NCBI RefSeq assembly: GCF_003943515.1
Contig: NZ_RJPT01000007.1
Location: 37,294 to 101,293, forward strand
Reading direction: 5' to 3'
DNA: 64,000 nucleotides
Origin: Streptococcus cristatus
GTDB taxonomy: Bacteria; Bacillota; Bacilli; Lactobacillales; Streptococcaceae
Below the pieces are notes generated by a model. That model was not told the origin of the DNA and made no database searches. It worked only from the letters and a program-made list of their open reading frames with translations. A program made the translations under genes and the position numbers. Shown in pieces: positions 10,157-20,560 of the stretch (position 1 is the stretch's first letter; the number at the start of each line of letters is the position of its first letter).

Positions 10157-11071
10157 ATGATAAAGAGAAAAGAGCCATTCTTAGTACAGGCTGGCTTGGT
10201 GCTAGGCTTACTAGCCTTGGGAAATTTAGTCGGTGATGTCAGTCAGTTCTTGCGCTATCTTTTAGCAAGTCTGGCACTCTTGTTTTTCCTCCATCTAGTG
10301 ATGGGAATGCTGACGCATACCAAGCAAGTCAAAGAGCAACTAGGTCAAGCGCTAGTGGCCTCGGTCTTCCCGACTTTTTTCATGCAGGGAATGGTGGCTT
10401 CGACCTATCTAGCGAGCTGGACTTTTTTGGGAAATTTTGCCCGAATTAGTGCGCAAGTGCTGTGGTGGCTAAGCTTTGGCGGGTTGGTTTTCTTGATGGT
10501 CTATTATATCCTGACCTTTGTCTTCCCTTTCAAGTGGGAGAATGTTTTTCCTGCTTGGACGGTCTTATTTGTCGGGATTGGTGTCGCTCCTCTGACAATT
10601 GCAATTCCTCAGCAGTTAGCTTTGGGGCAGCTGGTCTTTTGGTACGGCCTTTTAGCGACCATCTTGGTCTTGCCAATCGTCCTTTATAAGACCTATAAAA
10701 TTGGCTTAGCAGAGAATGTTCGTCCAAATACGACAACGATTTGTGCGCCTATTTCCTTGGTGACAGCGGCTTATGTAGGTACTTTTTCTCAGCCAAATCC
10801 TGTCTTATTGAGCTTGCTCTTGATTTCAGGACAATGCTTATATGCCTTTATTTTGTGGCAACTTCCTCGTTTGATCAATCGTCCTTTTTCAGCAGGCTTT
10901 TCTGCCTTTACCTTCCCTTTGGTCATTTCGGCTGTGGCTTTGAAGCAATCTTTAAACGTGTTGAATCTTGGTCTAGCTGGGCAAATTCTGCTTACTTTTG
11001 AGGTCTTAATAGCCCTGCTCGTCGTTCTTTATGTTACCTTCTTGTATACAAAGGATATTTTGGGCAAATGA
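10157..11071 (+). CDS. TDT/SLAC1-family membrane transporter
   Basis: 304 aa with about ten hydrophobic segments and almost no soluble part. Length and pattern fit the TDT (tellurite-resistance/dicarboxylate, TehA-SLAC1) family, which streptococcal annotations often label 'exfoliative toxin A/B-like' without functional basis. Members are channels or carriers for small anions such as malate, sulfite or nitrate; the substrate here cannot be read from sequence. It lies between the acetyltransferase and a LysR regulator that has its own promoter. Confidence 0.7.
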   Translation: MIKRKEPFLVQAGLVLGLLALGNLVGDVSQFLRYLLASLALLFFLHLVMGMLTHTKQVKEQLGQALVASVFPTFFMQGMVASTYLASWTFLGNFARISAQVLWWLSFGGLVFLMVYYILTFVFPFKWENVFPAWTVLFVGIGVAPLTIAIPQQLALGQLVFWYGLLATILVLPIVLYKTYKIGLAENVRPNTTTICAPISLVTAAYVGTFSQPNPVLLSLLLISGQCLYAFILWQLPRLINRPFSAGFSAFTFPLVISAVALKQSLNVLNLGLAGQILLTFEVLIALLVVLYVTFLYTKDILGK

Positions 11072-11137
11072 GGCAGATTTCAGAGATGTATTTCCAAGAG
11101 GAAAGTCACTGCCTGCCTTTGAGGAAGGCTGAGTTTA

Positions 11138-11146
11138 TGGTATAAT
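11138..11146 (+). promoter_or_regulatory. Extended -10 promoter of lysR-lspA-rluA-type operon
   Basis: TGGTATAAT (perfect TGnTATAAT) 27 bases upstream of the LysR start. The three following genes overlap each other, so it probably drives all of them. Confidence 0.7.
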
Positions 11147-11173
11147 TAGGAGTATTTGTAAAAGGAAAAAGAT

Positions 11174-12082
11174 ATGAATATTCAACAATTGCGTTATGTA
11201 GTAGCCATTGCCAACAGCGGAACCTTCCGTGAAGCAGCAGAAAAAATGTATGTCAGCCAGCCCAGTCTATCTATCGCGGTGCGAGATTTGGAAAAGGAGC
11301 TAGGATTTAAGATTTTCCGCCGAACGAGTAGCGGAACCTTTCTGACTCGGCGGGGCATGGAATTTTACGAGAGAGCTCAGGAATTGGTCAAAGGCTTCGA
11401 TGTCTTTCAAAATCAATATGCCAATCCTGAAGAGGAAAAGGATGAATTTTCCATTGCCAGTCAGCATTATGACTTTTTACCACCTTTGATAACAGAGTTT
11501 TCTCAGCGCTATCCTGACTACAAGAATTTTCGGATTTTTGAATCGACAACCGTGCAGATTTTGGATGAGGTAGCCCAAGGCCACAGTGAGATTGGGATTA
11601 TTTATCTCAACAATCAGAATAGCAAAGGCATTATGCAGCGGATTGAAAAGTTAGGTCTGGAAGTCATTGAGCTAATTCCTTTCCAGACCCACATTTATTT
11701 GCGGGAAGATCATCCTCTGGCTCAAAAGGAAGAGTTGGTCATGGAGGACTTGGCAGATTTGCCGACGGTTCGCTTCACACAGGAAAAGGATGAGTACCTC
11801 TATTATTCAGAGAATTTTGTTGATACCAGTGCTAGCTCCCAGATGTTTAATGTAACGGATCGAGCAACGCTGAATGGGATTTTGGAGCGGACGGATGCTT
11901 ATGCGACTGGATCTGGCTTTTTGGATAGCAACAGTGTAAATGGAATCACTGTCATCAAACTCCGAGACAATTTAGACAATCACATGGTTTATGTCAAGCG
12001 GGAAGACGTGGACTTGAGTCAGGTTGGAGAAGCCTTTGTAGCTGTTATGAAAGAATATTTTGCACAGAAAAGAGAAGTATGA
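11174..12082 (+). CDS. LysR-family transcriptional regulator, CpsY/MtaR-like
   Basis: 302 aa. The N-terminal winged helix-turn-helix is typical: [20 protein letters not shown] then [18 protein letters not shown] periplasmic-binding-like effector domain follows (about 90-295). Sequence and position directly upstream of lspA match the streptococcal CpsY/MtaR group, which controls methionine transport and surface or capsule traits in other streptococci. The effector and regulon of this copy are inferred only. It shares 4 bases with lspA (ATGA). Confidence 0.8.
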   Translation: MNIQQLRYVVAIANSGTFREAAEKMYVSQPSLSIAVRDLEKELGFKIFRRTSSGTFLTRRGMEFYERAQELVKGFDVFQNQYANPEEEKDEFSIASQHYDFLPPLITEFSQRYPDYKNFRIFESTTVQILDEVAQGHSEIGIIYLNNQNSKGIMQRIEKLGLEVIELIPFQTHIYLREDHPLAQKEELVMEDLADLPTVRFTQEKDEYLYYSENFVDTSASSQMFNVTDRATLNGILERTDAYATGSGFLDSNSVNGITVIKLRDNLDNHMVYVKREDVDLSQVGEAFVAVMKEYFAQKREV

Positions 12083-12546
12083 AACGAAAGATTACCATTC
12101 CTTTTTTAGTTATTCTTTTGATTGCTCTTGATCAGGCAGTCAAGTATTATATTATTTCCAATTTTTCCTTGGGGCAGGTCAGGAAGTTTATCCCTAAGAT
12201 TGTCAGTTTGACTTACTTGAGAAATACTGGTGCCGCTTTTTCTATCTTGGAAAATCAGCAGTGGTTTTTCGCCTTGATTACTTGTGCTGTGCTTGGAGCA
12301 GCTAGTTGGTATTTGTTTAAACATATTCAGGGCTCAAAATGGTTGCTGACGGGACTAATTCTAATTATTGCTGGTGGTTTGGGCAATTTCATTGATCGGT
12401 TCCAGCAAGGATTTGTAGTGGATATGTTCCAGTTGGATTTTGTCAATTTTGCTATTTTTAACGTAGCGGATATGTACTTGACTGTTGGAGTAGCGATTTT
12501 ATTACTGGTAATGTTGAAGGAAGAAACAAATGGAATTGAAAATTGA
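12079..12546 (+). CDS. lspA: Lipoprotein signal peptidase (signal peptidase II)
   Basis: 155 aa with four predicted membrane helices. The conserved LRNTGAAFS box and the two catalytic aspartates (Asp106 in NFIDRF, Asp131 in NVADMYL) are present. It cleaves diacylated prolipoproteins before the lipobox cysteine. Candidate substrates here are the proteins at 15552, 31734, 54399 and the array from 61791. It overlaps the regulator upstream by 4 bases and the pseudouridine synthase downstream by 17 bases. Confidence 0.95.
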   Translation: MKRKITIPFLVILLIALDQAVKYYIISNFSLGQVRKFIPKIVSLTYLRNTGAAFSILENQQWFFALITCAVLGAASWYLFKHIQGSKWLLTGLILIIAGGLGNFIDRFQQGFVVDMFQLDFVNFAIFNVADMYLTVGVAILLLVMLKEETNGIEN

Positions 12547-13432
12547 TGCAGCAGCCGCAGGCCTGCGTTTGGACAAGGCAATGGCGGACTTGACAGAGCT
12601 ATCCCGTGGTTTAGCCAATGAACAGATAAAAAATGGCCAGATTTTGGTCAATGGAGAGGAAAAAAAAGCCAAGTACGCTGTCAAAGAAGGCGATATTATT
12701 TCTTATGAAGTACCTGAGCCAGAGGTGGTTGAGTATGTGGCAGAGGATCTTCCGCTAGAAATCGTTTATCAGGATGAGGATGTTGCAGTCGTCAACAAGC
12801 CACAAGGCATGGTGGTTCACCCGTCAGCTGGACATACCAGCGGTACTCTGGTCAATGCTCTCATGTACCACATCAAAGACCTCTCTGGCATCAATGGTGT
12901 GCTGCGCCCAGGGATTGTCCATCGGATTGATAAGGATACTTCTGGACTTCTGATGATTGCCAAGAATGACCAGGCCCATTTGGCACTTGCAGATGAGCTC
13001 AAGGATAAGAAATCCCTCCGTAAATACTGGGCGATTGTCCATGGAAATCTGCCTAACGAGCGCGGAGTGATTGAAGCGCCGATTGGCCGTAGTGAAAAAG
13101 ACCGCAAGAAGCAGGCGGTTACAGCCAAGGGGAAACCCGCTCTGACACGTTTCCAAGTTTTGGAACGTTTTGGGGACTATACCTTGGTTGAATTACAGCT
13201 GGAGACGGGGCGGACGCATCAAATCCGTGTTCACATGGCTTATATCGGCCATCCAGTCGCTGGAGATGAGGTTTATGGACCACGTAAGACCCTGAAGGGC
13301 CATGGTCAATTTCTGCACGCACGAACACTGGGCTTCACCCATCCTCGGACTGGCGAAGTGATGGAATTTACGGCTGAAGCACCAGCTATTTTCCTAGAAA
13401 CTCTTGAAAAACTCAGAAAAGTCCATGACTAA
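12530..13432 (+). CDS. RluA-family pseudouridine synthase (RluD-like)
   Basis: 300 aa. An N-terminal S4-like RNA-binding domain (about 1-70) precedes the catalytic domain, whose signature [15 protein letters not shown] contains the nucleophilic Asp. [11 protein letters not shown] near the C-terminus is the second family motif. It isomerises specific uridines in RNA, most likely 23S rRNA as RluD does; the exact sites are not readable. Its start lies inside lspA, implying translational coupling; the lspA-rluD order is common in Firmicutes. A terminator follows. Confidence 0.88.
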   Translation: MELKIDAAAAGLRLDKAMADLTELSRGLANEQIKNGQILVNGEEKKAKYAVKEGDIISYEVPEPEVVEYVAEDLPLEIVYQDEDVAVVNKPQGMVVHPSAGHTSGTLVNALMYHIKDLSGINGVLRPGIVHRIDKDTSGLLMIAKNDQAHLALADELKDKKSLRKYWAIVHGNLPNERGVIEAPIGRSEKDRKKQAVTAKGKPALTRFQVLERFGDYTLVELQLETGRTHQIRVHMAYIGHPVAGDEVYGPRKTLKGHGQFLHARTLGFTHPRTGEVMEFTAEAPAIFLETLEKLRKVHD

Positions 13433-13476
13433 TCGTCTCCGTATTTATGAGACTCTAGATAAATGGAAAATTAAGT

Positions 13477-13507
13477 CGACTGTCTTGGTTACAGTCGTTT
13501 TTATTTT
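13477..13507 (+). terminator. Terminator after the pseudouridine synthase gene
   Basis: CGACTGT (13477-13483) pairs with ACAGTCG (13491-13497), followed by TTTTTATTTT. It separates the lysR-lspA operon from lepA. Confidence 0.8.
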
Positions 13508-13517
13508 CGACAAATCA

Positions 13518-13526
13518 TGATATAAT
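13518..13526 (+). promoter_or_regulatory. Extended -10 promoter of lepA
   Basis: TGATATAAT (TGnTATAAT) about 30 bp before the lepA ATG, immediately after the upstream terminator. No good -35 is visible, as is usual for extended -10 promoters. Confidence 0.7.
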
Positions 13527-13555
13527 AAATAGAATACCCTAAAAGGAAGAGAAAA

Positions 13556-15379
13556 ATGAATTTAGAAGATTTGAAAAAACGTCAGGAGAAGATTCGCAAT
13601 TTCTCCATTATTGCCCACATTGACCATGGGAAATCAACCTTAGCTGACCGGATTTTGGAGGCGACTGAGACGGTTTCCAGCCGGGAAATGCAGGCCCAAC
13701 TCTTGGATAGCATGGACTTGGAGCGGGAGCGCGGCATCACCATTAAGCTTAATGCTATCGAGCTCAATTATACTGCTAAGGACGGAGAAACCTATATCTT
13801 CCACTTGATTGATACACCAGGACACGTGGACTTTACCTATGAGGTGTCACGGTCATTGGCGGCCTGTGAAGGCGCCATTCTGGTTGTGGATGCTGCTCAG
13901 GGGATTGAAGCTCAGACTCTTGCTAATGTCTATCTAGCGTTGGACAATGACTTGGAAATCCTGCCAGTTATCAATAAGATTGACCTGCCAGCTGCGGATC
14001 CAGAGCGGGTGCGGGCAGAGATTGAAGATGTGATTGGTTTGGATGCTAGCGAAGCCGTATTGGCTTCTGCCAAGGCTGGTATCGGAATTGAAGAAATCCT
14101 CGAACAGATAGTAGAAAAAGTCCCAGCACCGACTGGAAATGTTGAAGCACCGCTCAAAGCCTTGATTTTTGACTCAGTCTATGACGCCTATCGTGGGGTA
14201 ATCCTGCAAGTGCGGGTGATGGACGGTGTGGTCAAGCCGGGCGACACTATTCAGCTCATGAGCAATGGTAAGACCTTTGATGTAACTGAGGTCGGCATCT
14301 TTACACCTAAGGCCGTTGGACGTGATTTCTTAGCGACAGGGGATGTTGGTTATATTGCAGCTTCTATCAAGACGGTACAGGATACTCGGGTTGGAGATAC
14401 AGTGACCTTGGCGAACAATCCAGCATCTGAGCCCCTGGACGGCTACAAGCAGATGAATCCGATGGTATTTGCGGGTCTCTATCCGATTGAGTCCAATAAA
14501 TACAATGACCTGCGTGAGGCGCTTGAAAAGCTCCAGCTAAACGATGCCAGTCTGCAGTTTGAACCAGAAACATCTCAGGCATTGGGATTTGGATTCCGCT
14601 GTGGTTTCTTAGGCTTGCTGCATATGGATGTTATTCAGGAACGCTTGGAGCGGGAGTTTAATATTGATCTGATTATGACGGCGCCGTCTGTTATCTATAA
14701 GGTTAATCTGACAGATGGTGAAGCTATTGATGTCTCTAATCCGAGTGAATTTCCGGATCCGACCAAGATTGATTCCATCGAGGAGCCTTATGTCAAGGCG
14801 CAGATTATGGTGCCGCAGGAATTTGTCGGAGCGGTGATGGAGTTAGCTCAGCGCAAGCGCGGTGACTTTGTGACCATGGACTATATCGATGATAATCGAG
14901 TCAATGTCATCTATCAAATCCCACTTGCTGAAATTGTCTTTGATTTCTTCGACAAGCTCAAGTCCTCTACTCGTGGCTATGCTAGCTTTGACTATGAAAT
15001 CTCTGAGTATCGCTCATCCAAGCTGGTTAAGATGGATATCCTCCTCAATGGCGACAAGGTTGATGCCCTCAGCTTTATCGTTCACAAGGAATTTGCCTAT
15101 GAGCGTGGTAAGCTGATTGTAGACAAGCTCAAGAAAATCATTCCTCGTCAGCAGTTTGAAGTACCAATTCAGGCAGCCATTGGACACAAGATTGTGGCTC
15201 GTACTGATATCAAGGCCCTTCGTAAAAACGTTCTTGCTAAATGTTACGGTGGTGACGTTTCTCGGAAGCGCAAACTCCTAGAAAAACAAAAAGCTGGTAA
15301 AAAACGGATGAAAGCGATCGGATCTGTCGAAGTCCCACAAGAAGCTTTCCTCAGCGTCCTGAGTATGGATGAGGATTAA
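13556..15379 (+). CDS. lepA: Elongation factor 4 (back-translocase GTPase LepA)
   Basis: 607 aa, full length. The GTPase motifs are AHIDHGKST (G1), RGITIK (G2), DTPGHVDF (G3) and NKIDLP (G4). EF-G-like domains follow, and the C-terminal EF4-specific domain contains [22 protein letters not shown]4 acts on the ribosome and is linked to 30S assembly and to fidelity under ionic stress. It has its own promoter and appears monocistronic. About 170 bp of AT-rich DNA lies between it and the next gene, with a possible TATAAT at 15485-15490. Confidence 0.97.
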   Translation: MNLEDLKKRQEKIRNFSIIAHIDHGKSTLADRILEATETVSSREMQAQLLDSMDLERERGITIKLNAIELNYTAKDGETYIFHLIDTPGHVDFTYEVSRSLAACEGAILVVDAAQGIEAQTLANVYLALDNDLEILPVINKIDLPAADPERVRAEIEDVIGLDASEAVLASAKAGIGIEEILEQIVEKVPAPTGNVEAPLKALIFDSVYDAYRGVILQVRVMDGVVKPGDTIQLMSNGKTFDVTEVGIFTPKAVGRDFLATGDVGYIAASIKTVQDTRVGDTVTLANNPASEPLDGYKQMNPMVFAGLYPIESNKYNDLREALEKLQLNDASLQFEPETSQALGFGFRCGFLGLLHMDVIQERLEREFNIDLIMTAPSVIYKVNLTDGEAIDVSNPSEFPDPTKIDSIEEPYVKAQIMVPQEFVGAVMELAQRKRGDFVTMDYIDDNRVNVIYQIPLAEIVFDFFDKLKSSTRGYASFDYEISEYRSSKLVKMDILLNGDKVDALSFIVHKEFAYERGKLIVDKLKKIIPRQQFEVPIQAAIGHKIVARTDIKALRKNVLAKCYGGDVSRKRKLLEKQKAGKKRMKAIGSVEVPQEAFLSVLSMDED

Positions 15380-15551
15380 AGTTGACTTTGAACTCCTGGA
15401 CTCAGCATTACAAAGAAAAGAAAAAACAGTCGATCTGCTCCTAAAAATAAATAGGGAAGCAATCTTTAAAAGTTCGATGTTATCTATAATGTTTGGATAG
15501 TATGGAAATCTAGATAGTTAAGGCTCATGTAGCCTAAAAAGGAGATTTGTT

Positions 15552-16187
15552 ATGGCAAAAAAACATTTTCTTAGTTTCTTGACAGTTCTGATTGGTCTGT
15601 CTCTGGCTTCTTGTGGCCTTATTAAAAATTATAGTAATCGGAAATCGCCAACTTCTACCAGTACATCTAGTCAAGTTTCCCAGAAAGATAGCAGCAAATC
15701 TGATAAAGCTAGTGACAAAGATGTTTCCACTACGACCAAAACCAAACGCATTGGCTCGGCTGACTATGGTTATATCGATATTCCAAGTAATTGGATTAAG
15801 TTCACCGACTTAGATGGTGGCGACAGCGTTCAGTTCACGGATGGCTCAGCTTATAATATCGTTACCATGAATGGCTATACTAGAGAAAAAGCTCATGTCC
15901 AAGATGGGGAAACTTTCAATGCTGAGTTAATTGCCCAGCGACTAGCCTATAGTTGGAATGATAATAAAGATGTAGAAAAAATGTGGGGAGCAAAATCCAC
16001 TGTTTCTGGCAATGAAGCTTTCCAACTGAATGTAATTATGAAATCAGGGCAGCTAGTTGTTTCTTGGGTTTTCCAAAAAGACGACAAAGTATATTTGATC
16101 TCTTTTGAAGGCGACCAAAAAACTCTGGCTTCTGTCATCTCATACATAGAGGAAACATGGAGCCTTGATGAAAAAAGGCCTAGCTAA
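15552..16187 (+). CDS. Predicted lipoprotein of unknown function
   Basis: 211 aa. A lipoprotein signal peptide ends in LASC (Cys21), so LspA should process it. A Ser/Lys/Asp-rich linker follows (about 30-70), then a compact globular domain (about 75-205) containing GYIDIPSNWIKFTD and a run of aromatic and hydrophobic strands. I do not recognise a named family with confidence. The domain pattern, an opening strand with 'P-x-x-W' followed by alternating strands and helices, resembles PsbP-like or small stress-lipoprotein folds. An AAAAGGAG site precedes the ATG and a strong terminator follows, so it is monocistronic. Confidence 0.7.
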   Translation: MAKKHFLSFLTVLIGLSLASCGLIKNYSNRKSPTSTSTSSQVSQKDSSKSDKASDKDVSTTTKTKRIGSADYGYIDIPSNWIKFTDLDGGDSVQFTDGSAYNIVTMNGYTREKAHVQDGETFNAELIAQRLAYSWNDNKDVEKMWGAKSTVSGNEAFQLNVIMKSGQLVVSWVFQKDDKVYLISFEGDQKTLASVISYIEETWSLDEKRPS

Positions 16188-16204
16188 CAATATTTAAAAC
16201 TAAG

Positions 16205-16240
16205 AAAATGAGGTCTACCTGAAAGTAGGTCTCATTTTTT
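16205..16240 (+). terminator. Terminator after the lipoprotein gene
   Basis: AAAATGAGGTCTAC pairs with GTAGGTCTCATTTT (two G-U wobbles in the middle), followed by a T-run. Confidence 0.85.
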
Positions 16241-16291
16241 TGAGATTTATGATATAATGCTAACGAAAATTAACTGATTAGAAAGTAATTT

Positions 16292-16786
16292 ATGACCCAA
16301 GAAATCGACCTTGAAAAGTACCATCAGCTAGCTTTGCAGAAGCAGAAAGAGCATCGAAAATTTTTAGCCAGTCTCAAGAAAAAGCCACCAAAAAATCTCG
16401 ATAAGATTGCCCAGCAGATTCATGATGAGGTCTTTGAGGAGATTGACTGTACAGCCTGTGCCAATTGCTGTAAGACTCTGGGTCCAGACTTTAAGGAAGC
16501 CGATATTGTACGTATTGCCAAGTATTTCAAGATGAAGCTGCCGGCTTTTGAAGAGGAATTTCTGCAGGTAGACGAAGACGGCGACAAGGTCTTCAAGGCC
16601 ATGCCTTGTCCTTTTTTAGGTGGAGACAATCTTTGCTCGATCTACGATGTCCGTCCCAAGGCCTGCCGCGAGTTCCCTCATACAGACCGCAAGAAGATTC
16701 ATCAGATTAACCATCTGACAATCAAAAATACCCTGACCTGCCCAGCAGCCTATCTCTTTGTGGAGAAGCTACGGGATAGGTTGTAA
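16292..16786 (+). CDS. YkgJ-family cysteine-cluster protein
   Basis: 164 aa, soluble. It carries the cysteine pattern of the YkgJ/UPF0153 family: CTACANCCKTLG near residue 51, then CPFLGGDNLC and RPKACREFPH. These presumably bind zinc or an iron-sulfur cluster. The biochemical role is not established. An extended -10 TGATATAAT lies at 16250-16258, so it is transcribed alone. An odd start in the AraC gene downstream was considered, but there is no overlap. Confidence 0.8.
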   Translation: MTQEIDLEKYHQLALQKQKEHRKFLASLKKKPPKNLDKIAQQIHDEVFEEIDCTACANCCKTLGPDFKEADIVRIAKYFKMKLPAFEEEFLQVDEDGDKVFKAMPCPFLGGDNLCSIYDVRPKACREFPHTDRKKIHQINHLTIKNTLTCPAAYLFVEKLRDRL

Positions 16787-16870
16787 CATCCCCCTCTAAA
16801 TCTTGTACAAAAATTCTAGGGCGGAAGTATCTGAAATCTGTTAGACTATAGTCAAGAGGTGAAAAAGAAT

Positions 16871-17704
16871 ATGATGCATCAATTCAATCGAACCATGGAA
16901 TATCTGGAAAGTAAGTTGGACGCAGAAGTGGATTTACAGCAATTTCAGCAGCTATCGGGCTATTCTTATGCTCTCTTTAGCAGGCTCTTTTCTATTCTAG
17001 CAGATATGACTTTAGCAGAATACTTACGCAACCGCAGGCTGTCAGAAGCTGTGACGGACTTGCGGGAAAGCTCTGAGAAAGTCATTGACATAGCGATGAA
17101 ATACGGCTATGAGTCTGCGGATGCCTTTAGCGCAGCCTTTAAGAAATTCCATGGTACGACTCCCTCAGAAGTTCGAAATGGAAAACCTTATCGGGTCTTT
17201 CCTCGACTTCAGTTATCCATAAAGATTACAGGAGGAAAGAACATGGATATCAAGATTCAAAAGAAACCTGCTTTTACCGTGGCAGGCGTCCTATTGGAAG
17301 CTATTGACAATAGCCAGTGCCCATCTGCATGGGAGCAGCTTTATGCAAATCACAGCTTTGAAAGTCTAGAGAGTCTGGGTAGTGGCCAATCTTTTGGCGT
17401 CTGCTCGGATGTCAAAGAAGGCGAAATCATCAACTATATGGCTGCCTATGATGTGACGGATAAAGCCAAAGCAGAAGAACTAGGTCTGTCAATCAAGGAA
17501 ATCGCAGAAGCTGAATATGCTATCGTACCAGTCAAGGGGGCTATACCAGCCAGCATCCACCATGCTTGGAAATACGTCTTAGAAGTCTTTTTCCCAGAAA
17601 CAGGTTATCGCCACTCAGGAGCACCAGATTTTGAAGTTTACAGCGAGGGTGATATGTCCTCCCCAGACTATCAAATGGAACTCTGGATACCGGTGGTGAA
17701 GTAG
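16871..17704 (+). CDS. AraC-family regulator with C-terminal GyrI-like effector domain
   Basis: 278 aa from ATG 16871; the site GAGGTG is spaced about 10 bases upstream, whereas an in-frame GTG at 16859 lies inside that site. The N-terminal half holds two helix-turn-helix motifs of the AraC type (YALFSRLFS... then IAMKYGYESADAFSAAFKKF). From about residue 125 a GyrI-like ligand-binding domain follows, ending in MELWIPV. This arrangement is seen in Rob/SoxS-like multidrug-sensing regulators. Targets are unknown; the genes beside it (YkgJ protein, RM operon) have separate promoters. Confidence 0.82.
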   Translation: MMHQFNRTMEYLESKLDAEVDLQQFQQLSGYSYALFSRLFSILADMTLAEYLRNRRLSEAVTDLRESSEKVIDIAMKYGYESADAFSAAFKKFHGTTPSEVRNGKPYRVFPRLQLSIKITGGKNMDIKIQKKPAFTVAGVLLEAIDNSQCPSAWEQLYANHSFESLESLGSGQSFGVCSDVKEGEIINYMAAYDVTDKAKAEELGLSIKEIAEAEYAIVPVKGAIPASIHHAWKYVLEVFFPETGYRHSGAPDFEVYSEGDMSSPDYQMELWIPVVK

Positions 17705-17710
17705 ATTATA

Positions 17711-17746
17711 AATCAGCCGTTTATTTTTGAGCGGCTGGTTTTTTTG
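17711..17746 (+). terminator. Terminator between the AraC gene and hsdM
   Basis: ATCAGCCG pairs with CGGCTGGT (one G-U), followed by seven T. It isolates the RM operon from upstream transcription. Confidence 0.8.
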
Positions 17747-17753
17747 TGGCTTA

Positions 17754-17762
17754 TGGTATAAT
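17754..17762 (+). promoter_or_regulatory. Extended -10 promoter of the hsdMSR operon
   Basis: TGGTATAAT about 38 bp upstream of the hsdM ATG, directly after a terminator. The three hsd genes follow with spacings of 1 and 11 bases, so one transcript is likely. Confidence 0.7.
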
Positions 17763-17799
17763 AGAGTATAAATATATTTTAGATTAATAGGATACAAAG

Positions 17800-20559
17800 A
17801 TGAATAAGCAACAATTAGCTGCAAAAATTTGGGAATCAGCCAATGAAATGCGTTCTAAAATAGAAGCCAACGAATATAAAGATTATATTTTAGGGTTTAT
17901 GTTTTACAAGTTTTTATCAGATAAAGAAGAACAATTCCTTTCTCAAGAAGGATATGGTGATGATTTATCAGATTTATCAGAGTCTGATGAAGAAACTGTA
18001 AAATATATACAAGAAAAAATTGGTTATTTTATCAGTTATGATAATCTCTTTTCTACTTGGATTAAAAAAGGGGTTGATTTCGATGTATCGAATGTTCGAG
18101 ATGCCTTGTCAGCATTTAATCGATTAATTGGTAAAGGGCATAAACATGTTTTTGATGGTGTCTTTGATACTCTCCAAACTGGCCTAAGTAAGCTTGGAGA
18201 ATCATCTGCTTCTCAGACAAAAGCTATTAGCAGACTTCTTACATTAATTAAGTCAATTCCCATGGAAGGGAGAAGAGACTATGATGTTTTGGGCTTCATT
18301 TACGAATATCTGATTAGCATGTTTGCAGCAAATGCTGGTAAAAAGGCAGGGGAGTTTTATACCCCTCACGAAGTCTCTGTACTAATCTCTGAAATTGTGG
18401 CCCATCATCTCCATGATAAAGATGAGATTAAAATTTATGATCCGACTAGTGGATCGGGCTCTTTGCTCATCAACATCGGGCAATCTGCTTCAAAATTTAT
18501 CCAAGGGGAAAATAAAATCCAATATTATGCCCAAGAATTAAAGAGCAACACCTACAATTTGACACGTATGAATTTGATTATGCGAGGGATTTTGCCATCC
18601 AATATTATCACTCGAAACGGGGATACCTTGGAGGATGACTGGCCTTATTTTAATGAAAACGATCCTGTTAATACTTATAATCCACTCTACGTTGATGCTG
18701 TTGTTTCAAATCCACCTTATTCGCAGAAATGGGATTCTGAACATAAAGAAGATGATCCCCGCTACTTTGGTTTTGGTTTAGCTCCTCGAACCAAAGCAGA
18801 TTATGCATTTTTGCTTCATGATTTATACCATTTAAAGCCGGATGGCATTATGGCTATTGTTCTTCCTCATGGCGTTCTTTTTCGAGGGGGCGAAGAAAGA
18901 AAAATTCGTATGAATTTAATCGAAAAAAATAAGATTGATGCAATTATTGGTCTGCCTTCAAATATCTTTTTTGGTACAGGGATTCCTACGATTATTATGG
19001 TGCTAAAACAGCATAGAGATAGAGATGATATCTTGATTGTAGATGCCTCTAAAGGCTTTGTAAAAGTTGGGAAAAACAACCAACTTCGTGCTTCTGATAT
19101 TAAGAAGATTGTTGATATCGTGAATAATCGTGAAACGATAGAGGGATATTCTCGTCTGGTATCAAAAGAAGAGCTTCGCCAGCAAGACTATAACCTTAAT
19201 ATCCCACGTTATGTTGATTCATCTGAACCTCAGGAATCTTGGGATATTTATGCTTCTATGTATGGGGGAATTCCTAAATCAGAACTGGCCAAATTAGATC
19301 CTTTTTGGTGCGCTTTCCCTAGTTTATTCTCTGACCTTTTTGAAGATGATGGATCTCCTTATGTCGAGCTTAAAAGTCCAGACTTAAAACAAGTGATTTT
19401 AAATAATGAGGATATAAAAAAATTCTTATCCGATTATCATCAGAGCTTTGAATCATTTTCTGCATACCTATATGATTATTTGGTAGTTCAGGCTTTATCT
19501 GTTTCTTTACCCCAGGCTGAGTCTGTGATTAGTCAGCAGCTATTCAAGAATTTATATGACTATCCCATAGTTGATCCTTACACTGCCTATCAACTTTTAG
19601 ACGATGGATGGCAGGAAATTTCTCAGGATTTGGAGATGATTCAGACTGAAGGTTTTCAAACTGTTAAACGCGTGGATCCAAATATTGTCATGAAGAAAAA
19701 GAAGGGAAAAGAACCAGAAGAACAACAGGAAGGTTGGATAGGTCGAATACTACCTTTTGAGTTGGTTCAGGAAGTCCACCTTACAGAAGAATTGGAACAG
19801 ATAAAAGCGCAAAAAGCTAGGTTGCAGGATATTAAGGATACATATGTTCAATTAATTGATAATCTTTCTGAAGAAGAAAAAGAACTTCAGATTTTAAATG
19901 ACGAGCAAGATGGTTTTATCACTAAGGAAGTCAATCTGTTGCTGGAGGATATTTATGCCGAAGTGGATAGCTTGGAGATTTCGACTTTAAGAACTTATCT
20001 CGATCTGTTAGATAGGAAAGCTAAGAAAGCAGAAAAAATGGATTTTATAGCTGCTCACCCTGAAGTATCCTGGTCATCAATGGAGACATTAAAAGACAAA
20101 ACTTACGGAGTAGTTAGTGTGAGAAGCTATATCCTGTGGTTGCAACGTCAAACAGTTTTTGAAGAAGGAAGCTTTGAGGCTACTTTACAGAATGTCATTG
20201 AACTTCAAGACGAAGAAAAGCAACTAGCTACTATAGTTAAGGAAGCAGAGAAAGAGCTTCATTTGAAAACGAAGCAAGTTATTGAAAGCTTGTCAGATGA
20301 GGAAGCCAATGAACTGCTTGAGAAGAAATGGATTGTTCCAATCGTTGAGGAGTTGAATCAATTACCAGATGTCTTATTTACTCAGCTGATAAAACATGTC
20401 ACAGGAGTAGTTGATAAATACTCGGAAACTTTTGAAGATGTCAACAAGGAGCTAGCAGCTGTCGAGCAAAGTCTCTCTGATATGATTGACCAGTTGGAAG
20501 GGTCAGAATTTGATATGAAAGGATTGAGGGAGTTTCAAAATCTCCTAAATAGAAAATAA
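17800..20559 (+). CDS. hsdM: Type I restriction-modification methyltransferase subunit, long form
   Basis: 919 aa. An N-terminal HsdM_N helical domain (about 5-160) is followed by the N6-adenine methyltransferase domain. The SAM-binding loop is DPTSGSGSLL (from residue 214), and the catalytic motif NPPY starts at residue 304. Typical HsdM ends near 500-550 aa. Here about 400 more residues follow, rich in Glu/Lys/Leu with coiled-coil character (for example ELEQIKAQKARLQDIK and later heptads). With HsdS it methylates adenines in a bipartite target and protects host DNA. The extension may strengthen complex assembly or add a function; that is inference. The start of hsdS follows after one base. 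Confidence 0.93.
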   Translation: MNKQQLAAKIWESANEMRSKIEANEYKDYILGFMFYKFLSDKEEQFLSQEGYGDDLSDLSESDEETVKYIQEKIGYFISYDNLFSTWIKKGVDFDVSNVRDALSAFNRLIGKGHKHVFDGVFDTLQTGLSKLGESSASQTKAISRLLTLIKSIPMEGRRDYDVLGFIYEYLISMFAANAGKKAGEFYTPHEVSVLISEIVAHHLHDKDEIKIYDPTSGSGSLLINIGQSASKFIQGENKIQYYAQELKSNTYNLTRMNLIMRGILPSNIITRNGDTLEDDWPYFNENDPVNTYNPLYVDAVVSNPPYSQKWDSEHKEDDPRYFGFGLAPRTKADYAFLLHDLYHLKPDGIMAIVLPHGVLFRGGEERKIRMNLIEKNKIDAIIGLPSNIFFGTGIPTIIMVLKQHRDRDDILIVDASKGFVKVGKNNQLRASDIKKIVDIVNNRETIEGYSRLVSKEELRQQDYNLNIPRYVDSSEPQESWDIYASMYGGIPKSELAKLDPFWCAFPSLFSDLFEDDGSPYVELKSPDLKQVILNNEDIKKFLSDYHQSFESFSAYLYDYLVVQALSVSLPQAESVISQQLFKNLYDYPIVDPYTAYQLLDDGWQEISQDLEMIQTEGFQTVKRVDPNIVMKKKKGKEPEEQQEGWIGRILPFELVQEVHLTEELEQIKAQKARLQDIKDTYVQLIDNLSEEEKELQILNDEQDGFITKEVNLLLEDIYAEVDSLEISTLRTYLDLLDRKAKKAEKMDFIAAHPEVSWSSMETLKDKTYGVVSVRSYILWLQRQTVFEEGSFEATLQNVIELQDEEKQLATIVKEAEKELHLKTKQVIESLSDEEANELLEKKWIVPIVEELNQLPDVLFTQLIKHVTGVVDKYSETFEDVNKELAAVEQSLSDMIDQLEGSEFDMKGLREFQNLLNRK

Positions 20560-20560
20560 G

